From NCBI GenBank assembly GCA_910585895.1, contig CAJUHY010000016.1, positions 1 to 42,172 on the forward strand: a DNA stretch of 42,172 bases. The letters run 5' to 3'. The notes beneath the pieces are model-generated. The model did not search any database, was not told where the DNA came from, and saw only the letters and a list, made by a program, of their open reading frames with translations. This stretch comes from an uncultured Lachnospiraceae bacterium (GTDB lineage: Bacteria > Bacillota > Clostridia > Lachnospirales > Lachnospiraceae). Position numbers and translations under genes: made by a program. Positions 8,409-14,851 of this stretch are shown piece after piece; position 1 is the first letter of the stretch, and every line of letters starts with the position of its first letter.

Positions 8409-9449
8409 ATGAATGACAACAGGCGGTATGACAATGGAAGCGTTTACAGAAACTCTGGTCGCAGCAGTACGTTGCGCTGGAAGTTGCTGGTGGGGCTTAT
8501 GGCGCTTTTGTTTGTGCTGGTTTGGGATACTGCGCCGGTACAGGCCGCAAAGCTGCCGGCGCTGAAAGTGAAAGGCGCCCAGCTGGTGAATGCCAGAGGT
8601 AAAAAAGTACAGCTGAAAGGCGTCAGCACTCATGGGATGTCCTGGTATCCAGAGTATGTGAATCAGAAAGCGTTCACGCAGATGAAAAAGAAGTGGGGAA
8701 TCAATGCTGTCAGACTTGCCGTTTATACGTCAGAGTATAACGGATACTGTACAGGAGATGCGAGCAACCGCAAGGCATTGGAGAAACGAATTGACCAGGG
8801 AGTGCAGTATGCCACCAAGGCGGGACTGTATGTTATTATAGACTGGCATATTTTGAGCGATGGAAATCCCAGGACCTATGAGAAGCAGGCAGCGGCATTT
8901 TTCCGCAAGATGGCATCTAAGTATAAAAACCATACCAATGTGCTTTATGAAATCTGCAATGAGCCTAATGGAGGAACTTCCTGGGAAACAATCAGGACTT
9001 ATGCCAAGAAGATTGTCAAAACAATCCGCGCGAAAGATAAGAAGGCAATTATCATTATCGGAACCCCCACCTGGTCTCAGGACGTGGATATTGCAGCAGA
9101 CAGCCCTTTAAAAGGGTATAAAAATCTGATGTACACCCTTCATTTCTACGCCGGTACGCATGGGGAATATTTGCGCGAAAAGGCACAGAAGGCGCTGGAC
9201 AAAGGGCTGCCTTTGTTTGTGTCTGAATTTGGCATTTCAGATGCTTCCGGCAATGGCGGCCTCAATAAGGAGGAGGGCAGCAAATGGATAAAATTCCTTA
9301 AGAGAAATAAAATAAGTTATGTGGGCTGGAGCCTGTGCAATAAGGAGGAGAGTTCCGCTCTGATAAAATCTTCCTGTAAAAAGACTTCCGGCTTTAGAAG
9401 CAGAGACCTCACCCCCTGGGGAAAATGGCTGTTAAAACAATTTAAGTAA
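8409..9449 (+). CDS. GH5 family endoglucanase (cellulase-like), secreted or membrane anchored
   Basis: Predicted glycoside hydrolase family 5 enzyme acting on beta-1,4-glucan or a related glycan outside the cell. The 346-residue product has a 23-residue charged leader, a hydrophobic segment at about 24-46 ending TAPVQA (signal peptide or anchor), then a single GH5 barrel: ARGKKVQLKGVSTHG, WGINAVRLAVYT, LYVIIDWH, the acid/base Glu185 in YEICNEPN, HFYAG, the nucleophile Glu273 in FVSEFG, and VGWSLCNKE. No extra binding module is present. AGGAGG lies 4-10 nt before ATG 8409. It follows the GH59 gene by 55 bp and probably shares its promoter, with the hairpin between them. Family is secure; substrate specificity (cellulose, mixed-linkage glucan, mannan) is not deduced. 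Confidence 0.93.
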   Translation: MNDNRRYDNGSVYRNSGRSSTLRWKLLVGLMALLFVLVWDTAPVQAAKLPALKVKGAQLVNARGKKVQLKGVSTHGMSWYPEYVNQKAFTQMKKKWGINAVRLAVYTSEYNGYCTGDASNRKALEKRIDQGVQYATKAGLYVIIDWHILSDGNPRTYEKQAAAFFRKMASKYKNHTNVLYEICNEPNGGTSWETIRTYAKKIVKTIRAKDKKAIIIIGTPTWSQDVDIAADSPLKGYKNLMYTLHFYAGTHGEYLREKAQKALDKGLPLFVSEFGISDASGNGGLNKEEGSKWIKFLKRNKISYVGWSLCNKEESSALIKSSCKKTSGFRSRDLTPWGKWLLKQFK

Positions 9450-9585
9450 GGAGCTGAACTGCAACAGAATCTTTGCCATCTGGGATTTTTTTCTAGCGTT
9501 ATAAGCGCACTTGTGCTAGAATTAGGGAAAGGGTGCAGGAATGTCCACGACATGCCTGTAATATAATACATCAGGAGGAGACAAG

Positions 9586-10866
9586 ATGAGCGAATATCAA
9601 ATAGAGACAAAATGTATCCAGTCCGGCTGGCAGCCGAAGAAAGGAGAGCCTCGTGTACTGCCGATTTATCAGAGTACAACCTTTAAGTATGATACGAGCG
9701 ACCAGATGGGCAGGCTCTTTGATTTGGAGGACAGCGGATATTTTTATACCAGGCTGCAGAATCCGACCAATGATTTTGTGGCACAGAAAATTTGTGAACT
9801 GGAAGGCGGAGCAGCGGCAATGCTGACATCTTCCGGGCAGGCAGCCAATTATTATGCTGTTTTCAACATTTGTGAAGCCGGAGACCATATGGTCTGTTCC
9901 TCAGCGGTATATGGAGGGACGTTCAATCTTTTCAGCGCAACGGTGAAAAAGCAAGGCATTGAATGTACTTTTATCGACCCGGATGCTTCTGCGGAGGAGA
10001 TTGCCGCGGCATTCCGTCCCAATACCAAAGCGCTTTTTGCAGAGACAATTGCAAATCCGGCGCTGGTGGTTCTTGACATTGAGAAGTTTGCCAAGGTGGC
10101 GCATGAGCACGGTGTGCCCCTGATTGTGGACAATACATTTCCAACACCTATCAACTGCCGCCCGATTGAGTGGGGCGCAGATATCGTGACGCATTCCACC
10201 ACAAAATATATGGATGGCCATGCCATGTGTGTAGGCGGCTGTATCGTAGACAGCGGCAATTTTGACTGGGAAAAATATGCAGACAAGTATCCAGGACTGA
10301 CGCAGCCAGACCCTACCTACCACGGAATTGTCTATACACAGAAATTTGGCAAGGGAGCATATATCACGAAAGCAACGGCGCAGATAATGCGTGACCTCGG
10401 TTCCATTCAATCTCCACAGAATGCATTTTTGCTTAATGTAGGGCTGGAGACGCTGCATCTTCGGGTTGCGCGTCACTGTGAGAATGCAGGAAAGGTGGCA
10501 GGGTTTTTAAATAGCCATGAGAAAGTTGCGTGGGTAAATTATGCGGGTCTGGAAGATAATAAGTACCATGCATTGGCTGAGAAATATATGCCGAACGGCA
10601 CCTGCGGGGTTATCTCCTTTGGACTGAAAGGAGGCAGGGAGGTATCGGTGGGCTTTATGGATAAGTTAAAACTGATTGCAATTGTTACTCATGTGGCAGA
10701 TGCAAGGACCTGTGTACTTCATCCGGCAAGCCATACGCACCGACAGATGACGGATGAGCAGCTTATGGAAGCAGGGGTGGCGCCGGATTTGATTCGGTTA
10801 TCAGTAGGAATAGAAAATGCTGAGGACATCATTGATGACCTGGCTCAGGCATTGGATACGATATAG
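9586..10866 (+). CDS. metY: O-acetylhomoserine/O-acetylserine sulfhydrylase, PLP dependent
   Basis: Cytoplasmic Cys/Met metabolism PLP enzyme, expected to make homocysteine from O-acetylhomoserine and sulfide. The 426 residues match MetY length (longer than MetB/MetC at about 380). Visible features: RVLPIYQSTTFKYD, YTRLQNPTND, LTSSGQAANYYA, VDNTFPTP, and the PLP lysine Lys207 in HSTTKYMDGH; C-terminal THVADARTCVLHPASHTHRQ is typical of the family. AGGAGGAG precedes ATG 9586. No S-box or T-box leader could be recognised in the 136 bp upstream. It stands 24 bp before glgA but the two are not functionally related; the adjacency seems to be only positional. Confidence 0.93.
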   Translation: MSEYQIETKCIQSGWQPKKGEPRVLPIYQSTTFKYDTSDQMGRLFDLEDSGYFYTRLQNPTNDFVAQKICELEGGAAAMLTSSGQAANYYAVFNICEAGDHMVCSSAVYGGTFNLFSATVKKQGIECTFIDPDASAEEIAAAFRPNTKALFAETIANPALVVLDIEKFAKVAHEHGVPLIVDNTFPTPINCRPIEWGADIVTHSTTKYMDGHAMCVGGCIVDSGNFDWEKYADKYPGLTQPDPTYHGIVYTQKFGKGAYITKATAQIMRDLGSIQSPQNAFLLNVGLETLHLRVARHCENAGKVAGFLNSHEKVAWVNYAGLEDNKYHALAEKYMPNGTCGVISFGLKGGREVSVGFMDKLKLIAIVTHVADARTCVLHPASHTHRQMTDEQLMEAGVAPDLIRLSVGIENAEDIIDDLAQALDTI

Positions 10867-10890
10867 AAAAAATTATATGGAGGATGGATT

Positions 10891-12345
10891 ATGAGAAAAA
10901 TTCTGTTTGCAGCATCTGAATGTGTACCTTTTATTAAGACTGGCGGTCTGGCTGATGTATGCGGGGCGCTTCCCAAGGAATTTGATAAAAATGACTGGGA
11001 TATCCGCGTGGTGATTCCGAATTATAGTTGTATTCCGGAGCATTGGCGTAATCAGTTTGAGTACGTGACTCATTTTTACATGAGCTGTGGAAATTACATT
11101 CAGAACAAATACGTGGGAATTTTACGGTACAAGATGGATGGCATCACCTATTATTTTATTGATAATCAGGAATATTTTGACTGTTTCCTGCCTTATGGTG
11201 ATATCCGCTTTGATATGGAGAAATTCATATTCTTTGACAAGGCAGTGCTGTCTATGCTGCCCCTGATTAAATTCCAGCCGCAGATTATCCACTGCCACGA
11301 CTGGGAAACTGGTTTTATTCCGGTTTACCTTAACACAGAGTTTCAGGGAGATATGTTCTTCTGGGGCATGAAATCTATTATGACAATCCACAACCTCAAG
11401 TTCCAGGGTATCTGGGATGTGAAGACGGTCAAAGGTCTGACTGGTTTCCCGACGAACATGTTTGTACCGGATAAGCTGGAATTTAGGAAAGATGCCAACA
11501 TGTTAAAAGGCGGTTTAGTTTATGCAGACTATATTACCACGGTGAGTGATACTTATGCCCAGGAAATCCAGACGGATTACTATGGAGAAGGGTTAAACGG
11601 CTTGCTGGCGGCCAGGCATATGGATATGCAGGGAATTGTCAACGGCATTGATTACGGCGCATATGACCCGGCGACAGATGAGAAGCTGTATGTAAATTAT
11701 GATGCCGGCAACCATCGCAAGAAGAAGTTCATGAACAAAGAGCGGCTGCAGGATGAACTTGGTCTGGCTGTGGATAAGAAACGCTACATGATTGGACTGA
11801 TTTCCCGCCTGACAGACCAGAAAGGGCTGGATCTTATCAATTATGTGATTGAGCGCATTGTTGATGATTATACGCAGCTTGTGGTAATCGGTACCGGAGA
11901 CCCGCAATATGAAAATATGTTCCGCCATTTCGCGTGGAAATACCCGGATAAGATTTCTGCAAATATTTGCTATTCTGATGATTTGGCGCATAAGCTTTAC
12001 GGCGCTGCAGATGCGTTCCTCATGCCGTCAAGGTTTGAGCCCTGCGGGCTGACGCAGATGATTTCTTTCCGTTACGGAACAATTCCTATTGTCCGTGAGA
12101 CAGGAGGGCTGAAGGACACAGTGCAGCCGTACAATGAGTATGATAATGTAGGAGATGGCTTCTCTTTCACTAACTACAATGGGGAAGAGATGCTCAATAT
12201 CATCAATTATTCCAAGCATATTTTCTTTGACAAGAAGCGCCAGTGGAATCAGATGATAGACCGTGCGATGGCCAACGATTATTCCTGGAATGCTTCCAAG
12301 TTCCGCTATGAGGGATTGTATAAGTACTTGATGGGAGAGGTTTAA
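10891..12345 (+). CDS. glgA: Glycogen synthase, ADP-glucose type (GT5)
   Basis: Adds glucose from ADP-glucose to growing alpha-1,4-glucan chains; cytoplasmic, glycogen storage. The 484-residue product has normal family length, the N-terminal ADP-glucose loop KTGGLADVCGALPKE (about 17-31), HCHDWETGFIPVY, NGIDYGAYDP, ISRLTDQKGLDLI, and the C-terminal GT-B motif MPSRFEPCGLTQ with the catalytic Glu region. RBS is TGGAGGAT before ATG 10891. No other glg gene (glgC, glgD, glgB, glgP) is next to it, so it is a dispersed member of the pathway. A hairpin follows (12378-12419). Confidence 0.96.
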   Translation: MRKILFAASECVPFIKTGGLADVCGALPKEFDKNDWDIRVVIPNYSCIPEHWRNQFEYVTHFYMSCGNYIQNKYVGILRYKMDGITYYFIDNQEYFDCFLPYGDIRFDMEKFIFFDKAVLSMLPLIKFQPQIIHCHDWETGFIPVYLNTEFQGDMFFWGMKSIMTIHNLKFQGIWDVKTVKGLTGFPTNMFVPDKLEFRKDANMLKGGLVYADYITTVSDTYAQEIQTDYYGEGLNGLLAARHMDMQGIVNGIDYGAYDPATDEKLYVNYDAGNHRKKKFMNKERLQDELGLAVDKKRYMIGLISRLTDQKGLDLINYVIERIVDDYTQLVVIGTGDPQYENMFRHFAWKYPDKISANICYSDDLAHKLYGAADAFLMPSRFEPCGLTQMISFRYGTIPIVRETGGLKDTVQPYNEYDNVGDGFSFTNYNGEEMLNIINYSKHIFFDKKRQWNQMIDRAMANDYSWNASKFRYEGLYKYLMGEV

Positions 12346-12377
12346 ACACAGAATAACAGAACGTGAGTTGAGAGTTT

Positions 12378-12419
12378 GACGGAGCGGCTTTGCTGGATTT
12401 AGCGGGCGGCTCCGTTCAG
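12378..12419 (+). terminator. Hairpin downstream of glgA
   Basis: GACGGAGC near 12378 pairs with GCTCCGTTC near 12411-12419 with G-U tolerance, enclosing a GC-rich loop. The U run is missing, so it is only a possible terminator. Confidence 0.4.
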
Positions 12420-12597
12420 TATATTTCTGGAGGAAATATTGCAAAGAGAAAGGTCCTGATAAGGAGTGATTTGCCTGATTTCCTCGTGAGGAGTATTTTG
12501 CGAGGCTGCATGATAGTTTCCCGGAAATTGATATGGATATCGTTACGCCCAAAGGGCAAATGCTAGCTTGAAAAGAGCATTGAATCTGGTATAATGT
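12420..12597 (+). other. Gene-poor stretch with promoter and a coding-like remnant
   Basis: No intact gene is seen between glgA and the 58-residue gene (361 bp in total). About 12490-12570 reads in one frame as a 30-codon coding-like fragment (FPREEYFARLHDSFPEI, then DMDIVTPKGQ and a stop) that I do not recognise. A good sigma-A promoter lies at 12568-12595: TTGAAA (12568-12573), 16-nt spacer, TATAAT (12590-12595), pointing at the small gene downstream. Confidence 0.5.
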
Positions 12598-12598
12598 G

Positions 12599-12694
12599 AT
12601 TATAGAAATCCAATTAGGAAATAAGAAAGAACTGGAGCTTGTTATGTTTTAGAATCTGCAAACTGATTTTGACGAATTGTTTAGCTTAGGATAG
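12599..12694 (+). pseudogene. Remnant of the 3' end of a Uma2-family gene
   Basis: In one frame the stretch reads KKELELVMF, stop (12650-12652), NLQTDFDELFSLG, stop (12692-12694). This matches the end of the intact Uma2-family protein encoded nearby on the minus strand (DELEIVHFPHIKI then DFDELFNIN): the same K-ELE(L/I)V-F pattern, spacing and DFDELF end. The remnant has an internal stop and no recognisable 5' part, so it is a decayed relative and not a working gene. The intact 58-residue gene begins 12 bp after its final stop, with its RBS overlapping that stop. Confidence 0.6.
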
Positions 12695-12706
12695 GAGGTG
12701 AACGGT

Positions 12707-12883
12707 ATGCCGATAAATGAGAAAGAATATAATGGTTATCTGTTTGATCAGTTAACGATATTGGAGGATTTGCAAGAAGTAGCGGAAAAAGAAAATGCTG
12801 TGGAGACATTAAAATTAATTAGCAAAAAACGTAAACAGGTGGAGCGGAAGCTATATCAACAGCTACCATTAAAGAATGATTAG
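12707..12883 (+). CDS. 58-residue hypothetical protein, paralogue of the 38402-38578 gene
   Basis: Function unknown. The product has 58 residues, beginning MPINEKEYNGYLFDQLTIL and rich in Glu and Lys, predicted largely helical. ATG 12707 has AGGAGG (12693-12698) 8 nt upstream and a sigma-A promoter at 12568-12595; the GTG at 12698 overlaps the RBS and is rejected. A second gene of exactly the same length at 38402 encodes a clear paralogue (shared EKEYNG, L-DQ, LLE/LED, VAEK/VAKK, RKLYQ near the end), which supports both as real genes. It sits directly behind a Uma2 remnant, hinting that the ancestral arrangement was a uma2 plus small-partner operon. A terminator follows at once. Confidence 0.75.
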   Translation: MPINEKEYNGYLFDQLTILEDLQEVAEKENAVETLKLISKKRKQVERKLYQQLPLKND

Positions 12884-12887
12884 GCCG

Positions 12888-12922
12888 TGAAAGGGGGATG
12901 CCAATAAGAGCATTCCCCTTTG
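12888..12922 (+). terminator. Rho-independent terminator after the 58-residue gene
   Basis: AAAGGGGGATGC pairs with GCATTCCCCTTT around an 8-nt loop (about 12888-12922). Because the stem is bounded by A and T tracts it can also serve the convergent uma2 gene from the other side. Confidence 0.8.
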
Positions 12923-12952
12923 TGATATAACGGCAGCGTTCGCATAAAAACC

Positions 12953-13453
12953 TTAATTGATATTAAACAACTCGTCAAAATCTATCTTGATATGCGGAAA
13001 ATGTACAATTTCTAATTCATCTTTATTATGCCTGGTAATTGTTTTAAATAAGTGGTATTGGGGATTTTGATTTTCATCGTAGTCAAGGTTATATATTTCT
13101 ATTTCCCTTTTTTCCCAGTCGACAATCCAATATTCATCAATTTCCATTTGTTGGTAAAGATTCATTTTTTCACCGCGGTCATATTTTCTGGTGGAATCAG
13201 ATAAAACTTCCATCACAAAACGCGGAATATCGAAGAAAGAATTGCCCTTTTTGGCATGGACTCTGCAGTTGATGGTGGCATCAGGGACAACGGTTTTCTC
13301 CTCGCCGTCCACAATCCATTTATATTGGACATTATCGGGATATACTCTGCATATGCTGTCCTTTAATTGATGGTATACGATGGATGTAAAAGCTGTTATC
13401 ACATCGGAATGTTCGATATAGGCGCCTGCCATATCCGTTAAAATTGTATTCAT
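12953..13453 (-). CDS. Uma2-family PD-(D/E)XK endonuclease-like protein
   Basis: Member of the Uma2 (DUF820) family, a PD-(D/E)XK nuclease fold of unknown biological role. The 166-residue product shows the core: VVPDATINC (Asp of the motif), FVMEVLSDSTRKYDRGEKM (Glu-Val-Leu-Ser and the RKYDRGEK box) and the EYWIVDWEKREIEIY strand. Start at 13453 (MNTILTD) is chosen because GGAAAGGAG lies 7 nt upstream; the longer frame starting at 13477 would overlap that site. It is the second gene after an XRE regulator (32 bp gap, same strand), so the two are probably co-transcribed. A decayed copy of the same family's 3' end lies on the plus strand at 12599-12694. Confidence 0.85.
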   Translation of the reverse strand: MNTILTDMAGAYIEHSDVITAFTSIVYHQLKDSICRVYPDNVQYKWIVDGEEKTVVPDATINCRVHAKKGNSFFDIPRFVMEVLSDSTRKYDRGEKMNLYQQMEIDEYWIVDWEKREIEIYNLDYDENQNPQYHLFKTITRHNKDELEIVHFPHIKIDFDELFNIN

Positions 13454-13485
13454 AACGCACTCCTTTCCTGTTGTCATGCATGTTT

Positions 13486-13827
13486 TTAATGCTCCCGGGA
13501 TTTCCCCTGTTCCTCCAGCAGCCGTTGGATATATCCATAGAGATATTTTTTATTATCGTCTGTCAAAGCAGCATAAAGCTTTTCTATTTCAAAGTCCAAT
13601 GGGTCTGTGTCTTGTTCAAGCACAGGCTCTTTTCCTTCCAGAACCCAGTTTTGGTTCACATGAAATGTCCGGCAGATATCTGAAAGGACGCGTTCTGTCA
13701 GAGAAATGCGTCCAGTTTCAATATTGCCGAGATTAGAGCGGGACATATTGATTTTCTTTGAAAATTCCTCAAGTGTCATATGGAGGATATTTTTCCGCAA
13801 TTGCCGGATGCGTTCATAAGGCTCCAT
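13486..13827 (-). CDS. XRE-family helix-turn-helix regulator
   Basis: DNA-binding protein of the Cro/C1 (XRE) type, 113 residues. The N-terminal HTH spans about 5-65 (MTLEEFSKKINMSRSNLGNIETG is the core, recognition helix at MSRSNLGNIE), followed by VLSDICRTFHVNQNWVLEG. The C-terminal tail (about 83-113, ALTDDNKKYLYGYIQ and so on) is likely the dimerisation helix. RBS GGGGGGAGG precedes ATG at 13827. It heads an xre-uma2 unit transcribed from the promoter at 13902-13930, and may repress itself through the palindrome at 13859-13869. The divergent small gene at 14100 encodes a protein resembling the tail of this regulator. Confidence 0.92.
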   Translation of the reverse strand: MEPYERIRQLRKNILHMTLEEFSKKINMSRSNLGNIETGRISLTERVLSDICRTFHVNQNWVLEGKEPVLEQDTDPLDFEIEKLYAALTDDNKKYLYGYIQRLLEEQGKSREH

Positions 13828-13858
13828 GTTGCCTCCCCCCTTTCTGTGCGTTATGAAG

Positions 13859-13869
13859 TGTTCGGAACA
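13859..13869. promoter_or_regulatory. Candidate operator for the XRE regulator
   Basis: Perfect palindrome TGTTC-G-GAACA in the 5' leader of xre, between its promoter and start codon. Position and symmetry fit an autoregulatory site; binding is inferred. Confidence 0.4.
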
Positions 13870-13901
13870 AGTACAAAATTTATTTTATCGAGTATCAGCT
13901 A

Positions 13902-13930
13902 AGTATAGCATATGGAAAAATGCTTGTAAA
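13902..13930 (-). promoter_or_regulatory. Sigma-A promoter for xre-uma2
   Basis: Read on the minus strand: TTTACA (13925-13930), 17-nt spacer, TATACT (13902-13907). Good consensus and spacing, 75 nt before the xre start codon. Confidence 0.75.
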
Positions 13931-14031
13931 GAGAAATGGCAGCCGCAATTTATCAGCAATTTACCAGAGAATGGTCTGTTATATTGAACTCAATTTTTAC
14001 ACAAAAAAGAAAGAACTGAAATTAATAATTC

Positions 14032-14060
14032 TTGACAAAAGCAAAAATAACAAATAGAAT
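14032..14060 (+). promoter_or_regulatory. Sigma-A promoter for the 49-residue gene
   Basis: Consensus TTGACA (14032-14037), 17-nt spacer, TAGAAT (14055-14060), 39 nt before the start codon. Its -35 lies about 100 bp from the divergent xre promoter, so the two units share one regulatory region. Confidence 0.78.
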
Positions 14061-14099
14061 GATTTTAACAAGAAAAATATGGAAAAGGGGGTAGCTTTT

Positions 14100-14249
14100 A
14101 TGGAAGAAGATAGGAAAGATATCAAATCATTGTGCGCATTACTGACCAGGGAGAACAAGCAATATGTGATTGCGGTAGCGAACGCCTTGCTTTTTTCACA
14201 GAAAAAAGCGGAGGAGACTTGCAAGATGACTGCTGGGAATAGCAAATAA
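14100..14249 (+). CDS. 49-residue microprotein resembling the tail of the adjacent XRE regulator
   Basis: Small cytoplasmic protein, function unknown. Begins MEEDRKDIKSLCALLTREN at 14100 with AAAAGGGGG 6-10 nt upstream and a strong promoter. About 26 residues (LLTRENKQYVIAVANALL then FSQKKAEE) align with the C-terminal tail of the XRE protein encoded divergently (ALTDDNKKYLYGYIQRLL then EEQGKSRE): shared L-T, N-K, Y, L-L, Q, K and E positions. There is no helix-turn-helix. This suggests a free copy of the dimerisation segment, which could pair with the regulator or with relatives; that is inference. Strong promoter, RBS and conserved spacing support it as a real gene even though it is short. 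Confidence 0.7.
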   Translation: MEEDRKDIKSLCALLTRENKQYVIAVANALLFSQKKAEETCKMTAGNSK

Positions 14250-14346
14250 ATCAAAAGCAGATTAGGGGGAGCGATAGAGTCCGGGAGTTTTATGTAGATG
14301 GGAATGACCGGGTTTTATATAAATAAAATACGAAAGGATAAGAATT

Positions 14347-14815
14347 ATGAAAAACAGAGTATTAGCAATGTTTCTTGCCGTTTGTCTGGTTTCAGGCAGC
14401 GCGGCAGTCCCGGGGGATGTGTCGGCAGCTTCCACGGAGAGCGGAGTACAGGAGGCGAGAGTGGTCGCAGAGGGTGACGCGGTGGAAATGGACTGGGAAG
14501 TCTTGGAAGACGAGACGGTTGCTGTCACAGAATATAAGGGAACCGGGACAGATGTGGTGATTCCGGACGCAATAGAGGGGAAGGCTGTGACTTCTGTCGG
14601 AGCAGAAGCATTTTCTTGTTGTGCAGAATTGAAACAGGTAACCATACCGGACAGTGTGACAGAGATAGGGCGGGCAGCATTTTATGCCTGTACAGGACTG
14701 GAACAGATAACCATTCCAGAGGGCGTACCCAGAATCTTACTATCGTACTTGTTACCAAACAGGTGGTGAGGATTCTGGCTGGTCAAAGGTGAAGAAAGTT
14801 ACTACTAAGAAGTAA
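14347..14815 (+). pseudogene. Internally deleted BspA-like LRR / Fn3 surface protein
   Basis: The gene opens normally: RBS AAAGGA, signal peptide (MKNRVLAMFLAVCLVSGSAA), then BspA/TpLRR-type leucine-rich repeats (VTSVGAEAFSCCAELKQVTI, then TEIGRAAFYACTGLEQITIP). After EGV the frame departs from the family and stops at 14769. The remaining DNA to 14815 reads in a different frame as CYQTGGEDSGWSKVKKVTTKK-like residues plus stop, the typical end of an Fn3-terminated secreted protein (compare YSGWSKVKSVKTKK at the end of the next gene). The simplest reading is a large internal deletion with a frame change, leaving a 140-residue truncated secreted product. Whether that product is stable is unknown. 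Confidence 0.72.
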
Positions 14816-14851
14816 GCAAAGAAATACGCAACGGCAGAAAGGGGCAGCAAA

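Noticed and set aside
7817..8434. Minus-strand ORF of 205 codons at the end of the GH59 gene
   Set aside because: Antisense to the Lys-rich Fn3 domains; composition explains its length and no motif is seen.
9450..9585. Possible S-box, T-box or other riboswitch before metY
   Set aside because: The 136-bp gap is short and I see no conserved box or terminator/antiterminator pair.
12490..12570. 30-codon coding-like fragment ending at a stop near 12570
   Set aside because: No start codon with RBS and no recognised family; mentioned only as a possible remnant.
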